A stretch of DNA of 32,755 nt from CAYLNH01 sp964384625 (GTDB taxonomy: Bacteria > Verrucomicrobiota > Lentisphaeria > JABSQK01): NCBI GenBank assembly GCA_964384625.1, contig CAYLNH010000052.1, forward strand, positions 1-32,755. Direction: 5' to 3'. Positions within the stretch are counted from its first letter, which is position 1; every line of letters starts with the position of its first letter. Below, in pieces: positions 23,310 through 32,330 of the stretch. The position numbers were made by a program, and so were the translations under genes. The notes under the pieces are model-generated. The model was not told the origin of the DNA. It made no database searches and saw only the letters and a program-made list of their open reading frames with translations.

Positions 23310-26300
23310 ATGCGTCGACCTGCCCTCGTAGTAGTGTGTCTTTTTGCCGTGGTTACCGGCTATGCTCAGATCTCCCCAAAGCTCGTTGCCGACGTAAATA
23401 AGAGCAAGAACGCGTTGGTTTTGCGCAAGCTTGAGGTGGAAGTCCGGGTCATCGGCCTGATTGCCGAGACGGAGATGACCATGACCTTCTACAACCCGCA
23501 CAATCGCACGTTGTCCGGCCAGCTCTATTTCCCGGTGCCGGCGGGTGCGGCGGTGAGCGGCTATGCATTGGATGTACGGGGTCGGATGGTGGACGGCGTG
23601 ACCGTGGAGAAACAGAAAGCCCGAATCGTGTACGAAGAAGAGACCCGCCGGGTGCGGCATCGAGTGATTGATCCCGGGACCGTGGAATGGACGCAGGGCA
23701 ATGTGTTCAAGACAAGGGTCTATCCGATCTTCGCCAAAGGGAAACGTATCGTCCGCGTGTCGTATGTTTCCGAGGTGATGGGCAGCACTTATCGGCTGCC
23801 GCTGGACTTTGACGATAGAGCCGATCTTAAGCTGCGTCTCCGTGTGCTGCGCAGCAAGACCCCGCCCGCGGCTGTGCACTACGGCAAACGCCGACTGAAA
23901 TTTCTGGCCTGGCAAAAGGGGTTCAAGGCGGACCTGACGATTGTGCAGGCCGACCTTACGGAAGATCTGGAGTTTCCAATCCCGCATATCTGGCAGACCA
24001 CGCCGCTCCTGGTGGAACGGGCCTTGGACGGCAACCACTACTTCCTCATCCAGGATACACCTGCGCCGCCGCCGGCCCCCCGGCCGAAGCCCGTCAGGAA
24101 TCTTCTCGTGCTCTGGGACGCATCTCACTCTCGCGGCCAAACGGATCACGGCCGTGAACTGGACGTGTTGCGTGAACTGCTGGCCGACAAGTCGATTCGG
24201 GTTCGGGTCGTTGTTTTCCGTGATCGCGCGGAGTCAGCAAAGGAGTTCATGGTCCGCGGCAATTCCGGTGCGTTGCTCAAATGGCTGGCGAGCCAGCCGT
24301 ATGACGGGGCGACGCAATTGGGCAGTATTCCGCCGCCGGCGGGCGGCAAGGAGCCGGATTGCTGTCTGCTGTTCAGCGACGGCATGACCAACATCGGCAG
24401 TCGTGATCTGGCTGATTTCGGGGCGCCGGTATTCATCTTCTCTCAGGACCGAAAGACGGACAGGGTCAAGCTGCAGGACCTTGCTCTGGGCTCGGGCGGG
24501 GCGTATTTCAACCTGCTTGAAACGCGGCCTGCGATTGCGGCCGCGGCGATTGGCGAGGCGGTGCCGTATTTCGTCCCCAACACCGACGACAATACGGTCG
24601 AAACTTATCCGCAGGTGTGCCGTCAGGTGACGGGCAAACACTTTCTGATTGTCGGTCGCTTGCGCCGCAATGAAGGCCGAGTGACCTGGCACTACGCCAC
24701 CGGTCGCAGCCAGTCGAAGCCAAAGGCGACAGTTGTGACGCGAGCGGATGTGCTGGCTTCCGACCTGATTCGTCGCTACTGGGCACAGCGCAAGCTGGAG
24801 CATCTGTTGTCGAGTCCGTCTCGGCACCGGCGGGAGATCGTGGAGTTGGGGCGCGACCACGGGTTGGTGACGCCGTACACGTCGCTGATTGTTCTGGAGC
24901 TCATGTCGCAGTATGTCGAACACAAGATCCGGCCGCCGGCATGTCTGCCGCGGATGCGGCGCGAGTATGACCTGCGCGAAGGCGGCGTCACAGAGATGGC
25001 TTATCGGCAGCGTCAGAAACGAAGTTTGTTCGACGTTGCAGTGGCAGCGCGCTTGCGCCAGGAGTGGTGGAAAAAGAAGATCCGCGTACCGGAGGGTTTC
25101 GAGTATCCGAAAGAGGCCTGGCTCAAGTATGTCAAGCCGGAGAACGGACTGGCCGCAGTCCATCAACACGCCCGTCGAGGAGACTACGGCAAAGCGCTGG
25201 TCAAGCTTCTGATCCTGGAAGACCTGATGGCCGATGGCGATCCGAACCGCCGCAAATGTGAGCGAGCGCGCCGTGAGTATGAGCGGCGATTTGCCCGGCA
25301 GGAGCTGCAGCGGGCGCAAAGTTTGATGACGACGCTGGAGCCCGTGGCAGCCGAAGAGTGTCTGAACAACGTCATGCGGTATGATACGCGTTTTGCACCC
25401 GCGGCAATCAAACTACGCAGTCGTCTGCCGAATGTGCGGCGGGCCCGGGCGCTGCAACTGCTGGCGACGGCTCGTGCCCATGCGGCGGCCGGCCGGACCC
25501 GGGCCGCCGAACAGTCTTTGCGGTTGGCGCGGCAGTTGGAGCCGGGATTGTCCAACGGCGGCGCCGCCCGGGCGATTGACCGACGCCGGCGGTCGAAAGC
25601 CGAATCACTCGTGGCGCAGGCCATCGACTTGATCCGTGACGGCCAATATGCGGAAGGCCGCGAACGGATGCGTCATGCTCTCGACCTGGATCCCCGGGTA
25701 AAGAAAGACCTCGCCCGGGTCGAACAGGAACTCGCGGATTCGCGTCGGCGCCACGGCAAGGAGATTCTGGGCCGGGCCCAACGGCAAATGGTCGACGGGA
25801 GCTATGACGACGCATTCGTCGAACTGCAGGCACTGCAGCGGCTCTTCCCCGAGTTTCAGTCCGAAGCCGCTACGCAGCTGAGGCAATTGCAGCGTCTACG
25901 CCGGAAGTACCAGGCCAGGGTTGCGGCAATGAAACCGGATGAGCGCGAAGCTGAAGAACGGCAACGGGACGAGGCGGCTGAAAAGAAGGCCGCAAGAAGA
26001 GCCAAAGCCACTGAGATCGCCTTTCTGCGAATCCTCGTGCGTCAACTGCAGGCGGTTGTGAATGACTTGCCTTACGCAGCGCCCCCGGCCGCATTGGAGG
26101 ACAAGGATATGGAACTGACTTTGCTTCGGGTGCAGATCAAAACACTGGAAGAAAAGCTGGCGAAGTCCACAGACGAGTTGGAGCGCGCCAATGAAGAGGT
26201 CGCCAGGCACCTGCTTAAGATCGATTCACTCAAGAAACTGAACGAGGGGCTGAACATCCGGTCCGCCAAGCTGATGGGCGCGCTTAGCTCCATGAAGGGT

Positions 26301-27425
26301 TCGGCGATGAGCCCCGGCCATGTCCACCGCGGCTATCCGGCTGTGGGGTATCGTTCGACGCCGGTTGAGATGACGAAGCACCCGCCGAATGCCAGTCTGG
26401 GGTCCATCGGAACCCCGGCGGCGGTCATCAAACCGAAGGCGTGGGATCCGCAGCAGGCCTACCTCGATCGGTTGCAGGAGGTCCCCGCCTCGATGGCCTA
26501 CGCTATCTACCTGCGGCAGAAGGAGGTCTATGCGAATTCCCCGAGCTACTATCTCGACTGCGCGGACCATTTCTTTCGGGTCGGCCGCGAAGATCTGGGA
26601 CGGCGGATCCTGACGACGCTGGCGGAATTGGAAACGGAGAACTGTGCGATCCTTCGCGTCCTGGCCTACCGCCTTCTCGGTGTCGGCGAGTACGACCTTG
26701 CCGTGAGCGTCTTTCGTGAGGTCAATCGGATTCGTCCTGAGGAGCCGCAATCCAGTCGTGACCTGGCCTTGGCGCTGGTTCTGCACTTGGAGTCGCGCCG
26801 GCGAGAAGGCCTGCAGCAGCTTGGTCGAACCGCGGTCTTCAGCGATCGCGAACTGGCGGCCGAATACGGTAAGGTTCGCAATCGGCTGGGGATCCATTCC
26901 GCCTACCGCGAGGCATCCCAATTGTTGACGCACGTTGTTCGGACAGAATGGCGGCGGTCAAAAGGGATTGAACCGATCGCCTTGACGGAATTGAACAACC
27001 TCTGGCTGCGGCATTCCTGGAGCGAGGACTTTCCATTGCCGGACCAGCTGCAGTGTCATCTGCCGGTGGACCTGCGAGTGGTAGTCGGCTGGTGCACCGA
27101 CGATACCAACGTGTCGGTGTCCATTGAAGAACCTTCCGGGCAGACCGTCAGCCAGCCCGATCACCCGAGCCTGTTGGGTGGCGTCATTCGCAAAGCGGCA
27201 AATTCCATGGGACCGGTGGAGTACTCCATCCGCAATGCCCGGCGCGGGACCTACCGCATCCGCGTCAACTACGACGCAAACCGTTCGCGCGAGATGCTCG
27301 GGCCGGTGACCGCGTACGTCTGGGTCTTCACCAACTACGGCCGCGAGAACCAGACCAGCCGTATCATTGTTCGCCGGCTGACGCAGCCGGGGGACCGTGT
27401 GGACGTCGCCGAGGTGACCATGTGA
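23310..27425 (+). CDS. Giant secreted VIT-VWA-helical repeat-DUF2135 protein
   Basis: This 1371-residue protein has a signal peptide (MRRPALVVVCLFAVVTGYAQ) and a VIT domain (about 35-160, including the KARIVYEEETRRVRHRVIDP stretch). A divergent VWA domain keeps its MIDAS residues (Asp270, Ser272, Ser274 in WDASHS; Thr335; Asp357 in FSDGMTN). Long alpha-helical repeat-like segments (about 630-900), a Glu/Lys-rich coiled coil (about 935-1040) and further helical repeats (about 1090-1230) follow. The C-terminal beta domain has the DUF2135 pattern (DLRVVVGW...; GPVEYSIRNARRGTYRIRVN; FTNYGRENQTSRIIVRRL). AGGGGA lies 7 nt before the ATG. It is a paralogue of the gene before it only over the VIT-VWA part. 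Likely a surface scaffold; function unknown. Confidence 0.9.
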   Translation: MRRPALVVVCLFAVVTGYAQISPKLVADVNKSKNALVLRKLEVEVRVIGLIAETEMTMTFYNPHNRTLSGQLYFPVPAGAAVSGYALDVRGRMVDGVTVEKQKARIVYEEETRRVRHRVIDPGTVEWTQGNVFKTRVYPIFAKGKRIVRVSYVSEVMGSTYRLPLDFDDRADLKLRLRVLRSKTPPAAVHYGKRRLKFLAWQKGFKADLTIVQADLTEDLEFPIPHIWQTTPLLVERALDGNHYFLIQDTPAPPPAPRPKPVRNLLVLWDASHSRGQTDHGRELDVLRELLADKSIRVRVVVFRDRAESAKEFMVRGNSGALLKWLASQPYDGATQLGSIPPPAGGKEPDCCLLFSDGMTNIGSRDLADFGAPVFIFSQDRKTDRVKLQDLALGSGGAYFNLLETRPAIAAAAIGEAVPYFVPNTDDNTVETYPQVCRQVTGKHFLIVGRLRRNEGRVTWHYATGRSQSKPKATVVTRADVLASDLIRRYWAQRKLEHLLSSPSRHRREIVELGRDHGLVTPYTSLIVLELMSQYVEHKIRPPACLPRMRREYDLREGGVTEMAYRQRQKRSLFDVAVAARLRQEWWKKKIRVPEGFEYPKEAWLKYVKPENGLAAVHQHARRGDYGKALVKLLILEDLMADGDPNRRKCERARREYERRFARQELQRAQSLMTTLEPVAAEECLNNVMRYDTRFAPAAIKLRSRLPNVRRARALQLLATARAHAAAGRTRAAEQSLRLARQLEPGLSNGGAARAIDRRRRSKAESLVAQAIDLIRDGQYAEGRERMRHALDLDPRVKKDLARVEQELADSRRRHGKEILGRAQRQMVDGSYDDAFVELQALQRLFPEFQSEAATQLRQLQRLRRKYQARVAAMKPDEREAEERQRDEAAEKKAARRAKATEIAFLRILVRQLQAVVNDLPYAAPPAALEDKDMELTLLRVQIKTLEEKLAKSTDELERANEEVARHLLKIDSLKKLNEGLNIRSAKLMGALSSMKGSAMSPGHVHRGYPAVGYRSTPVEMTKHPPNASLGSIGTPAAVIKPKAWDPQQAYLDRLQEVPASMAYAIYLRQKEVYANSPSYYLDCADHFFRVGREDLGRRILTTLAELETENCAILRVLAYRLLGVGEYDLAVSVFREVNRIRPEEPQSSRDLALALVLHLESRRREGLQQLGRTAVFSDRELAAEYGKVRNRLGIHSAYREASQLLTHVVRTEWRRSKGIEPIALTELNNLWLRHSWSEDFPLPDQLQCHLPVDLRVVVGWCTDDTNVSVSIEEPSGQTVSQPDHPSLLGGVIRKAANSMGPVEYSIRNARRGTYRIRVNYDANRSREMLGPVTAYVWVFTNYGRENQTSRIIVRRLTQPGDRVDVAEVTM

Positions 27426-28036
27426 AAGCGTTGATCCCGATGCTGGTCATTCTGATTGCGGGCGCCGCGACAGCATTGCCCGGGCTGCCGGCGCGGCGGC
27501 GGCAGTACGCCCGTCGCTTGATTGCGAACGCGGAAGATGACGTGGAACACAAACGCTATGAGCCGGCCATGCGCCTGCTCTGCGTGGCAGCAGCTTTTGA
27601 TTCAAACCGATCCGCCCAGTGCCGGCGCCTGATCCTCCGCATTGAACAGGCACACTGGAAGCAGGTCCGGGACCAGTGCAATGCCCAACGGCGTGAAGAT
27701 GATTCCGTCGCGGCATGGCAGGACGTCCTGGTGTGCTTGCGCTGGTACTGGGAGGACCGATCGGCCCTCGATCGGATCCGCGTTGAGATCGACCTGATGC
27801 TGCACGGCCTGATGGATATGAAGCCGCGGACCGCGATGACGGCCGATCCGATCGACCACCTCGTCCCGCCGTTTGATACGGCAGCGACCGCCCTGCAGAC
27901 ACCATGGCCTCAGCGCCGCGACGGCGACTCGGCAGAGGAATTCGGCCGGCGCATCCGCCGTCGGATCGATGCCCTCCACGAAGAACTGGCGATGTATGCC
28001 CGGGCTCTGAAGGAATTGTCCCGCCGCCCGCTGTGA
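27422..28036 (+). CDS. Small secreted protein coupled to the giant VIT-VWA gene
   Basis: This 204-residue protein of no recognised family begins with a signal peptide (MKALIPMLVILIAGAATALP) and continues as an alpha-helical, Arg/Gln/Asp-rich protein with short helical repeats (RRRQYARRLIANAEDDVEHK, then YEPAMRLLCVAAAFDSNRSA). The start is a GTG overlapping the preceding stop by four bases (GTGA), with GAGG just upstream, so it is translationally coupled to the 1371-residue protein. That coupling suggests a binding partner or subunit. It is the last gene of this unit. Confidence 0.75.
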   Translation: MKALIPMLVILIAGAATALPGLPARRRQYARRLIANAEDDVEHKRYEPAMRLLCVAAAFDSNRSAQCRRLILRIEQAHWKQVRDQCNAQRREDDSVAAWQDVLVCLRWYWEDRSALDRIRVEIDLMLHGLMDMKPRTAMTADPIDHLVPPFDTAATALQTPWPQRRDGDSAEEFGRRIRRRIDALHEELAMYARALKELSRRPL

Positions 28037-28139
28037 TGTCGGCGCTGCTGCTGCTGAGCCGCTGAGCCAGCCGGGGGACTGCAGCGCCTTCACTTGACCG
28101 CCGCTGATCACGCAGGCTGCCGCCTGGTTCAGCAATACG

Positions 28140-28170
28140 TCAGTCACGGGGAGCGGCTCCCGCGTGCTGC
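28140..28170. repeat. 31-bp interspersed palindromic repeat, copy 2
   Basis: TCAGTCACGGGGAGCGGCTC and the following CCGCGTGCTGC are the reverse complement of 12777-12807 with one mismatch. It lies in the 297-nt gap between the VIT-VWA unit and the second pseudopilin gene, about 75 nt upstream of that gene's promoter; apart from the promoter I see nothing else in the gap. Confidence 0.75.
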
Positions 28171-28246
28171 GCTCCTGCCGGTGGCGGAACGCCGGCAAAC
28201 GCTGCACCCCGTCACCGACGCCTCACTCTGGTTCACTCACCGCCCC

Positions 28247-28275
28247 TTGAACAGCGGGCCGGAGATGTGTATAAC
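28247..28275 (+). promoter_or_regulatory. Promoter of the second pseudopilin gene
   Basis: TTGAAC (28247-28252) and TATAAC (28270-28275) are separated by exactly 17 nt and match the -35 and -10 consensus at four and five of six bases. Transcription would start near 28282, about 50 nt before the chosen ATG. Confidence 0.6.
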
Positions 28276-28333
28276 ATTCGTGATGTTGCCTATGTGTTGT
28301 TCATCATGGATGAAGCCGAGGAGAGCCCGGGCT

Positions 28334-29065
28334 ATGAAAGACGGTTGGAGACGGTTCACTTTGATCGAGTTGTTGATTGTGATTTCCATCATCGCGATCC
28401 TGGCGGCGATGTTGCTCCCCGTCCTTGGGCGAGCCAAAGAGCAGGCGCGCCGGGCATTGTGCCGCAGCAATCAGCGGCAGCTCTATATGGCGAACGCCAT
28501 GTATGCCGATGACAACCGGAACCGGATCCCGATCGGCTATCGCGATGGCGTCAAGCAGATGAACTACATCGTCTACAACGAAGCGGCGCACAGCGTCGAC
28601 GAAGGCCTGCGCCACGTGTGGGGACTGTTGTACGTGGACGGTTTCCTCGAGGGCGCAGAGGCTTTTTACTGTCCGTCGCAACAGTGGCAGCAGACGATGT
28701 ACAACACCGACTATAACCCTTGGCCCCCGGGCCGCGACCCGAGTCAGAAGACTCGGATCGGGTATTCCTCGCGGTCCGACGAAATTTCGTGGCCGCTGCA
28801 CGGCGGCTATCCGTCGGTCATGGCGCGGTTGGATGATTACGCCGACAAGACGCTGCATGCGGATGTGTTGAATTCATACCCCTTTGTGGACAACTCGCAT
28901 AATGACGGTGTCGTCGTCATGTACGGTGATGGGGCGGCGGCCTGGATCGACCGGAATCTCCTCGAAGAGGGCCCGAACAATCTGAATGAGATCGTCTTGG
29001 GCTATCCCACCGGCAACAATCCGAAGATGGACAACATCTGGGCGACGATCGACGCCCGGCATTAG
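28334..29065 (+). CDS. Pseudopilin-like protein with H-X9-DG domain
   Basis: This 243-residue protein is of the same type as the one at 13962-14714: leader MKDGWRR, then FTLIELLIVISIIAILAAML (8-27) as membrane helix, LCRSNQRQLYMANAMYADDN, a conserved YCPS cysteine (about residue 113), and the C-terminal H-X9-DG motif (His189 to Asp199-Gly200, in NSHNDGVVVMYGDG). The residue before the cleavage-site Phe is Arg, not Gly. The ATG at 28334 has GAGGAG 10 nt upstream; upstream in-frame ATGs (28283, 28292, 28310) have poorer sites. It precedes the GH38 gene by 179 nt on the same strand and may be co-transcribed with it. The gap holds a GCCGCG/CGCGGC hairpin (29074-29096) without a T-run. Confidence 0.88.
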   Translation: MKDGWRRFTLIELLIVISIIAILAAMLLPVLGRAKEQARRALCRSNQRQLYMANAMYADDNRNRIPIGYRDGVKQMNYIVYNEAAHSVDEGLRHVWGLLYVDGFLEGAEAFYCPSQQWQQTMYNTDYNPWPPGRDPSQKTRIGYSSRSDEISWPLHGGYPSVMARLDDYADKTLHADVLNSYPFVDNSHNDGVVVMYGDGAAAWIDRNLLEEGPNNLNEIVLGYPTGNNPKMDNIWATIDARH

Positions 29066-29244
29066 CCGCACCCGCCGCGAACATCTTTCCCGCGGCCTCT
29101 GTTGTGGTTGCGCGAGGTGTTTGCCTGCAGGCCGTTTCCGCCTTACCCGCACTTTGTGCTGTCGCGGTCTTTCGTTTGCAATTCATAGGAACGTTCATAC
29201 CTTACTGTTTACTTGTGGTTGACGATATCTGAGGAGATTGATTC

Positions 29245-32076
29245 ATGCCCGGAACGAAGACCGGGGCCCGCGCCCATTTCATTGCCAATACCCATCTCGA
29301 TCGTGAGTGGACGATGGACTTCCATCATACCCGGATGCTCACCGTCGAGTTTCTCGATAACCTGATCCCGTTGATGCAGGAGGTGCCGGAGTACCACTTT
29401 CTGCTGGACGCACAGACGGTGCCGCTGGAGGATTACTTCGAGATCCGGCCGCAGAACGAGGCGGCGCTGACGCGGCTGATCAAAGCCGGCCGCGTCCACA
29501 TCGGGCCGTGGTATACGGCGTTGGACATGAACTGCATCTCCGGCGAGACGGTAACGCGCAACATTCTGCTGGGGCACCTTGTCGCGGAGCAATACGGCCA
29601 ACCGATGAAGGTCGGCTACACGCCGTTCGGCTGGGGACAGATTTCCCAGCTGCCGCAGATTTACGACAACTTCGACATCGACGTTGCCGTGTACTACCGC
29701 GGCATCACGCCGGCGCAGGCGCCGCAGGCGGAGTTCGTCTGGGCGGGGGCCGACGGTACGGAACTGCTGTGTTCGCGTCTGGGGGTCGGCGGTCGTGCCG
29801 CGTTCTATTTCTTTGTCTGGCGCGAAGCCCTGTATGCCGGTCACGACGCCCGGCTGGCGCGCGATCTGGACTGGCAGGATCATCAGGTGCCGTTCAAACT
29901 GTGTGACGCCGACAACCGGTTTGACCACGGCACACTGTTGCAGCCGACCCGCGAGCTAGACGAGAAGGCGTTGAAAAAGGCTTTCCGCCGGTTGATCGCC
30001 GAACAGAAGAAACACTTCTCGACGGCGGAGCTGGCGTTCATGCACGGCATGGATACGTCCATGCCCGACATCCGCGAAGACGAAGTCCTGAAAAGATGCC
30101 AGGACTACCTCAAGCCCGGCGAAGAGTTCTTTCACAGTTCTCTGCCGTACTTCGCCAAGTGCGTCAAAAAAGCCGTCAAAGGCAGACGTCTGACGCGGAT
30201 TGAGGGCGAAGTTAAATTCTATGAGCCGTTCCCGGGCGAGACCCTTGGGGTTGCCAACGAGATCATCTCCGCCCGGTCCGGCCAGAAGATCCTGAATGCG
30301 AAAGCGGAAAACCTGCTGCAGCGCAGTGCCGAGCCCTTCGCGACGATCGCGCACCAGCTGGGCGCGCCGTATCCGAAGGAGTACCTGACACTGGCATGGA
30401 AGAAGTTTCTTCGTTGCCACGCGCACGACACCATCGGCGGCTGCTCCATCGATCGGGTTGAAGAGGACGCCCGCCATCGGCTCAAGGAGGTCCTGTCGTT
30501 GAGCAACATGGTTCTCAAGGAGGGCCTTGGCGCGATTCAGGCAAACATCGATACGTCAGAATTCCGCGCCGACCAGCTCCTGCTGACGGTGTTCAATCCG
30601 TCGCCGTTCGCCCGTTCAGAAGTGGTGACGGCCCACGTTGATGTGCCCCGGGCCGCCGGCATCAACAGGCCCGGCGTGTTTACGGTGGACGGCGATGTGG
30701 TCCCATCCGTCAGCGCGGCGACGGGTCACGGCGGCAAGGTGTTCCGCGATCGTACGGATCTGGCGCTGATGGCGTCGACCGACGAGTATGAATTGACTTT
30801 TGCGGCCGACGCGATTCCACCGTTGGGCTACCGGACGTACGTCGTCGGCAAACGCCGGAGGCAGCGCGCGGGCAAGCTTTCGCCCGCGGCGAACGTCCTG
30901 GAGAACGAGTTCCTCAACGTCAAGATCAACCCGAACGGCACAATCGATCTGACGGACAAAACTACTGAGACGACGATACGCAGCCTGCACGTCTTCGTTG
31001 ATGACGCCGAAGCCGGTCACGCCTGGACGCACTACGCGCCGTTGCACCTGCGGCCGATCACGTCGAAGCGGGCGAAGGCCGAGGTCTCGTGTGTTTCAAA
31101 CTCTGCCGTTGCCGCGAGCTATCGGGTATGCCTGACCCTGCAGATCCCGGCAACGACGAACTATCCGAACAACCCGGTTGCCGAACCGCAGCAGGTCAAA
31201 CGCAGTCGCAAGCGACTGCCGCTGCGGATTGAGTCGGTCGTCACGCTGACCCGCGGCGGGCGCAGTGTCGACATCGAAACGACGGTGGTGAACAACAGCC
31301 GCAATCATCGACTTCGCCTGCTGCTGCCCACAGGCATCCGCGCCCGCGACTCGCACGCTGACGTCGCCTATGACGTGGTCGCCCGGCGTATCAAGCGCGA
31401 CCACCGCAACCCCTACAGGGACCTCCCGGAATTGACGTTCAACTTTCAGAAGTTCGTCGATCTCAGCGACGGCAAGCGCGGCTTTGCATTCATCAGTAAC
31501 GGGCTGCGCGAGTACGAGGTGTTGGACGACAACGACCGGACGCTGGCGATTACGCTGTTCCGCGCCTGTCCGATTCGGCTGTGTACCACGTCCTACGAAA
31601 CCCTCGAAGATCGTCCCGGCGATCTCGGCCAGTGTCTCGGTGAGAACCGGTTTCGCTATTCACTGCTCCCGCACGCCGGCGACTGGCAGGCGCCGGCGAC
31701 GGCGGCGGCAGCCGAACGCGTCAACTACCCTTTGCTCGTCTGTGAAGCCGGCCCCGGGCAGGGCGGTTCGCTGCCGTTGCAGCAGGGCTTCGTCGAGTTG
31801 ATCGGCGACGGCCTGGGATTGAGCGGCATCAAGAAATCCGACCGCGACGACTCGATCATCATTCGCGTCTTCAACCCGACCGATACCGCTGTGGCCGGGC
31901 AGTTGCGGCTGATGCAGCCGGTTGAGGCGGCACAGATTGTGACGATGAACGAAACCCCGGTGAAAGGCGGGAAGCTCAAGCCCAACGGCAACAATGTGCC
32001 GCTGTCGTTGGCGCCGAAGAGGGTGTTGACGGTATCCCTGCGGCTCACGCTTCAGCCCGAAACGGCATGGGCTTAA
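29245..32076 (+). CDS. GH38 alpha-mannosidase-like glycoside hydrolase, nucleophile replaced
   Basis: This 943-residue GH38 protein has no signal peptide, so it is probably cytoplasmic. The N-terminal catalytic barrel starts with the zinc motif NTHLDREW (His17, Asp19). The later zinc histidine is in CHAHDTIGGCS (His394), and HGMDTSMPD (Asp270) corresponds to the acid/base region. Beta domains follow (VFNPSPFARSEVV; LENEFLNVKINPNGTIDLTD). The nucleophile motif, normally PDxFG (Asp being nucleophile and zinc ligand), reads here GYTPFGWGQISQLPQIY, with Phe128 in the Asp position. The enzyme may thus be inactive, or work differently. GAGGAG is 8 nt before the ATG. Family membership is firm; activity is not. 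Confidence 0.9.
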   Translation: MPGTKTGARAHFIANTHLDREWTMDFHHTRMLTVEFLDNLIPLMQEVPEYHFLLDAQTVPLEDYFEIRPQNEAALTRLIKAGRVHIGPWYTALDMNCISGETVTRNILLGHLVAEQYGQPMKVGYTPFGWGQISQLPQIYDNFDIDVAVYYRGITPAQAPQAEFVWAGADGTELLCSRLGVGGRAAFYFFVWREALYAGHDARLARDLDWQDHQVPFKLCDADNRFDHGTLLQPTRELDEKALKKAFRRLIAEQKKHFSTAELAFMHGMDTSMPDIREDEVLKRCQDYLKPGEEFFHSSLPYFAKCVKKAVKGRRLTRIEGEVKFYEPFPGETLGVANEIISARSGQKILNAKAENLLQRSAEPFATIAHQLGAPYPKEYLTLAWKKFLRCHAHDTIGGCSIDRVEEDARHRLKEVLSLSNMVLKEGLGAIQANIDTSEFRADQLLLTVFNPSPFARSEVVTAHVDVPRAAGINRPGVFTVDGDVVPSVSAATGHGGKVFRDRTDLALMASTDEYELTFAADAIPPLGYRTYVVGKRRRQRAGKLSPAANVLENEFLNVKINPNGTIDLTDKTTETTIRSLHVFVDDAEAGHAWTHYAPLHLRPITSKRAKAEVSCVSNSAVAASYRVCLTLQIPATTNYPNNPVAEPQQVKRSRKRLPLRIESVVTLTRGGRSVDIETTVVNNSRNHRLRLLLPTGIRARDSHADVAYDVVARRIKRDHRNPYRDLPELTFNFQKFVDLSDGKRGFAFISNGLREYEVLDDNDRTLAITLFRACPIRLCTTSYETLEDRPGDLGQCLGENRFRYSLLPHAGDWQAPATAAAAERVNYPLLVCEAGPGQGGSLPLQQGFVELIGDGLGLSGIKKSDRDDSIIIRVFNPTDTAVAGQLRLMQPVEAAQIVTMNETPVKGGKLKPNGNNVPLSLAPKRVLTVSLRLTLQPETAWA

Positions 32077-32263
32077 GCAGGTTGGGAACGCTGAGGTCTT
32101 CCCGTTCCGGCGGGATTGGCGATGGGGCGGCAGAATTGAAGGGGGTAGATACTCCCCAGGCAGAGCATGGGATCTCTTCTCGAAGAGCGGGAGCCCGATG
32201 CCGCAGCCTTTTCGCGGCGGAAAAGCCGGCCTGAATAATTCAGCGGTGAAGACCAATCGCTGG

Positions 32264-32288
32264 CACCGCGGAGACAAGCTCCGTGGTG
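32264..32288. repeat. 10-bp hairpin downstream of the GH38 gene
   Basis: CACCGCGGAG (32264-32273) pairs with CTCCGTGGTG (32279-32288) with one G-U pair and a 5-nt loop. It and nearby small palindromes (CTTTTC/GAAAAG at about 32211-32228; CTGAATAATTCAG at 32231-32243) fill the gap between convergent genes. No T-run follows on either strand. Confidence 0.4.
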
Positions 32289-32330
32289 GCCGGAAACAGA
32301 GTTCAGGAGGTCCTTAAGCGCCATTCTCAT

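Noticed and set aside
28094..28333. 80-codon N-terminal extension of the second pseudopilin
   Set aside because: It would contain the 31-bp repeat and the promoter, and lacks a ribosome binding site; the FTLIELL helix belongs within about 10 residues of the start.
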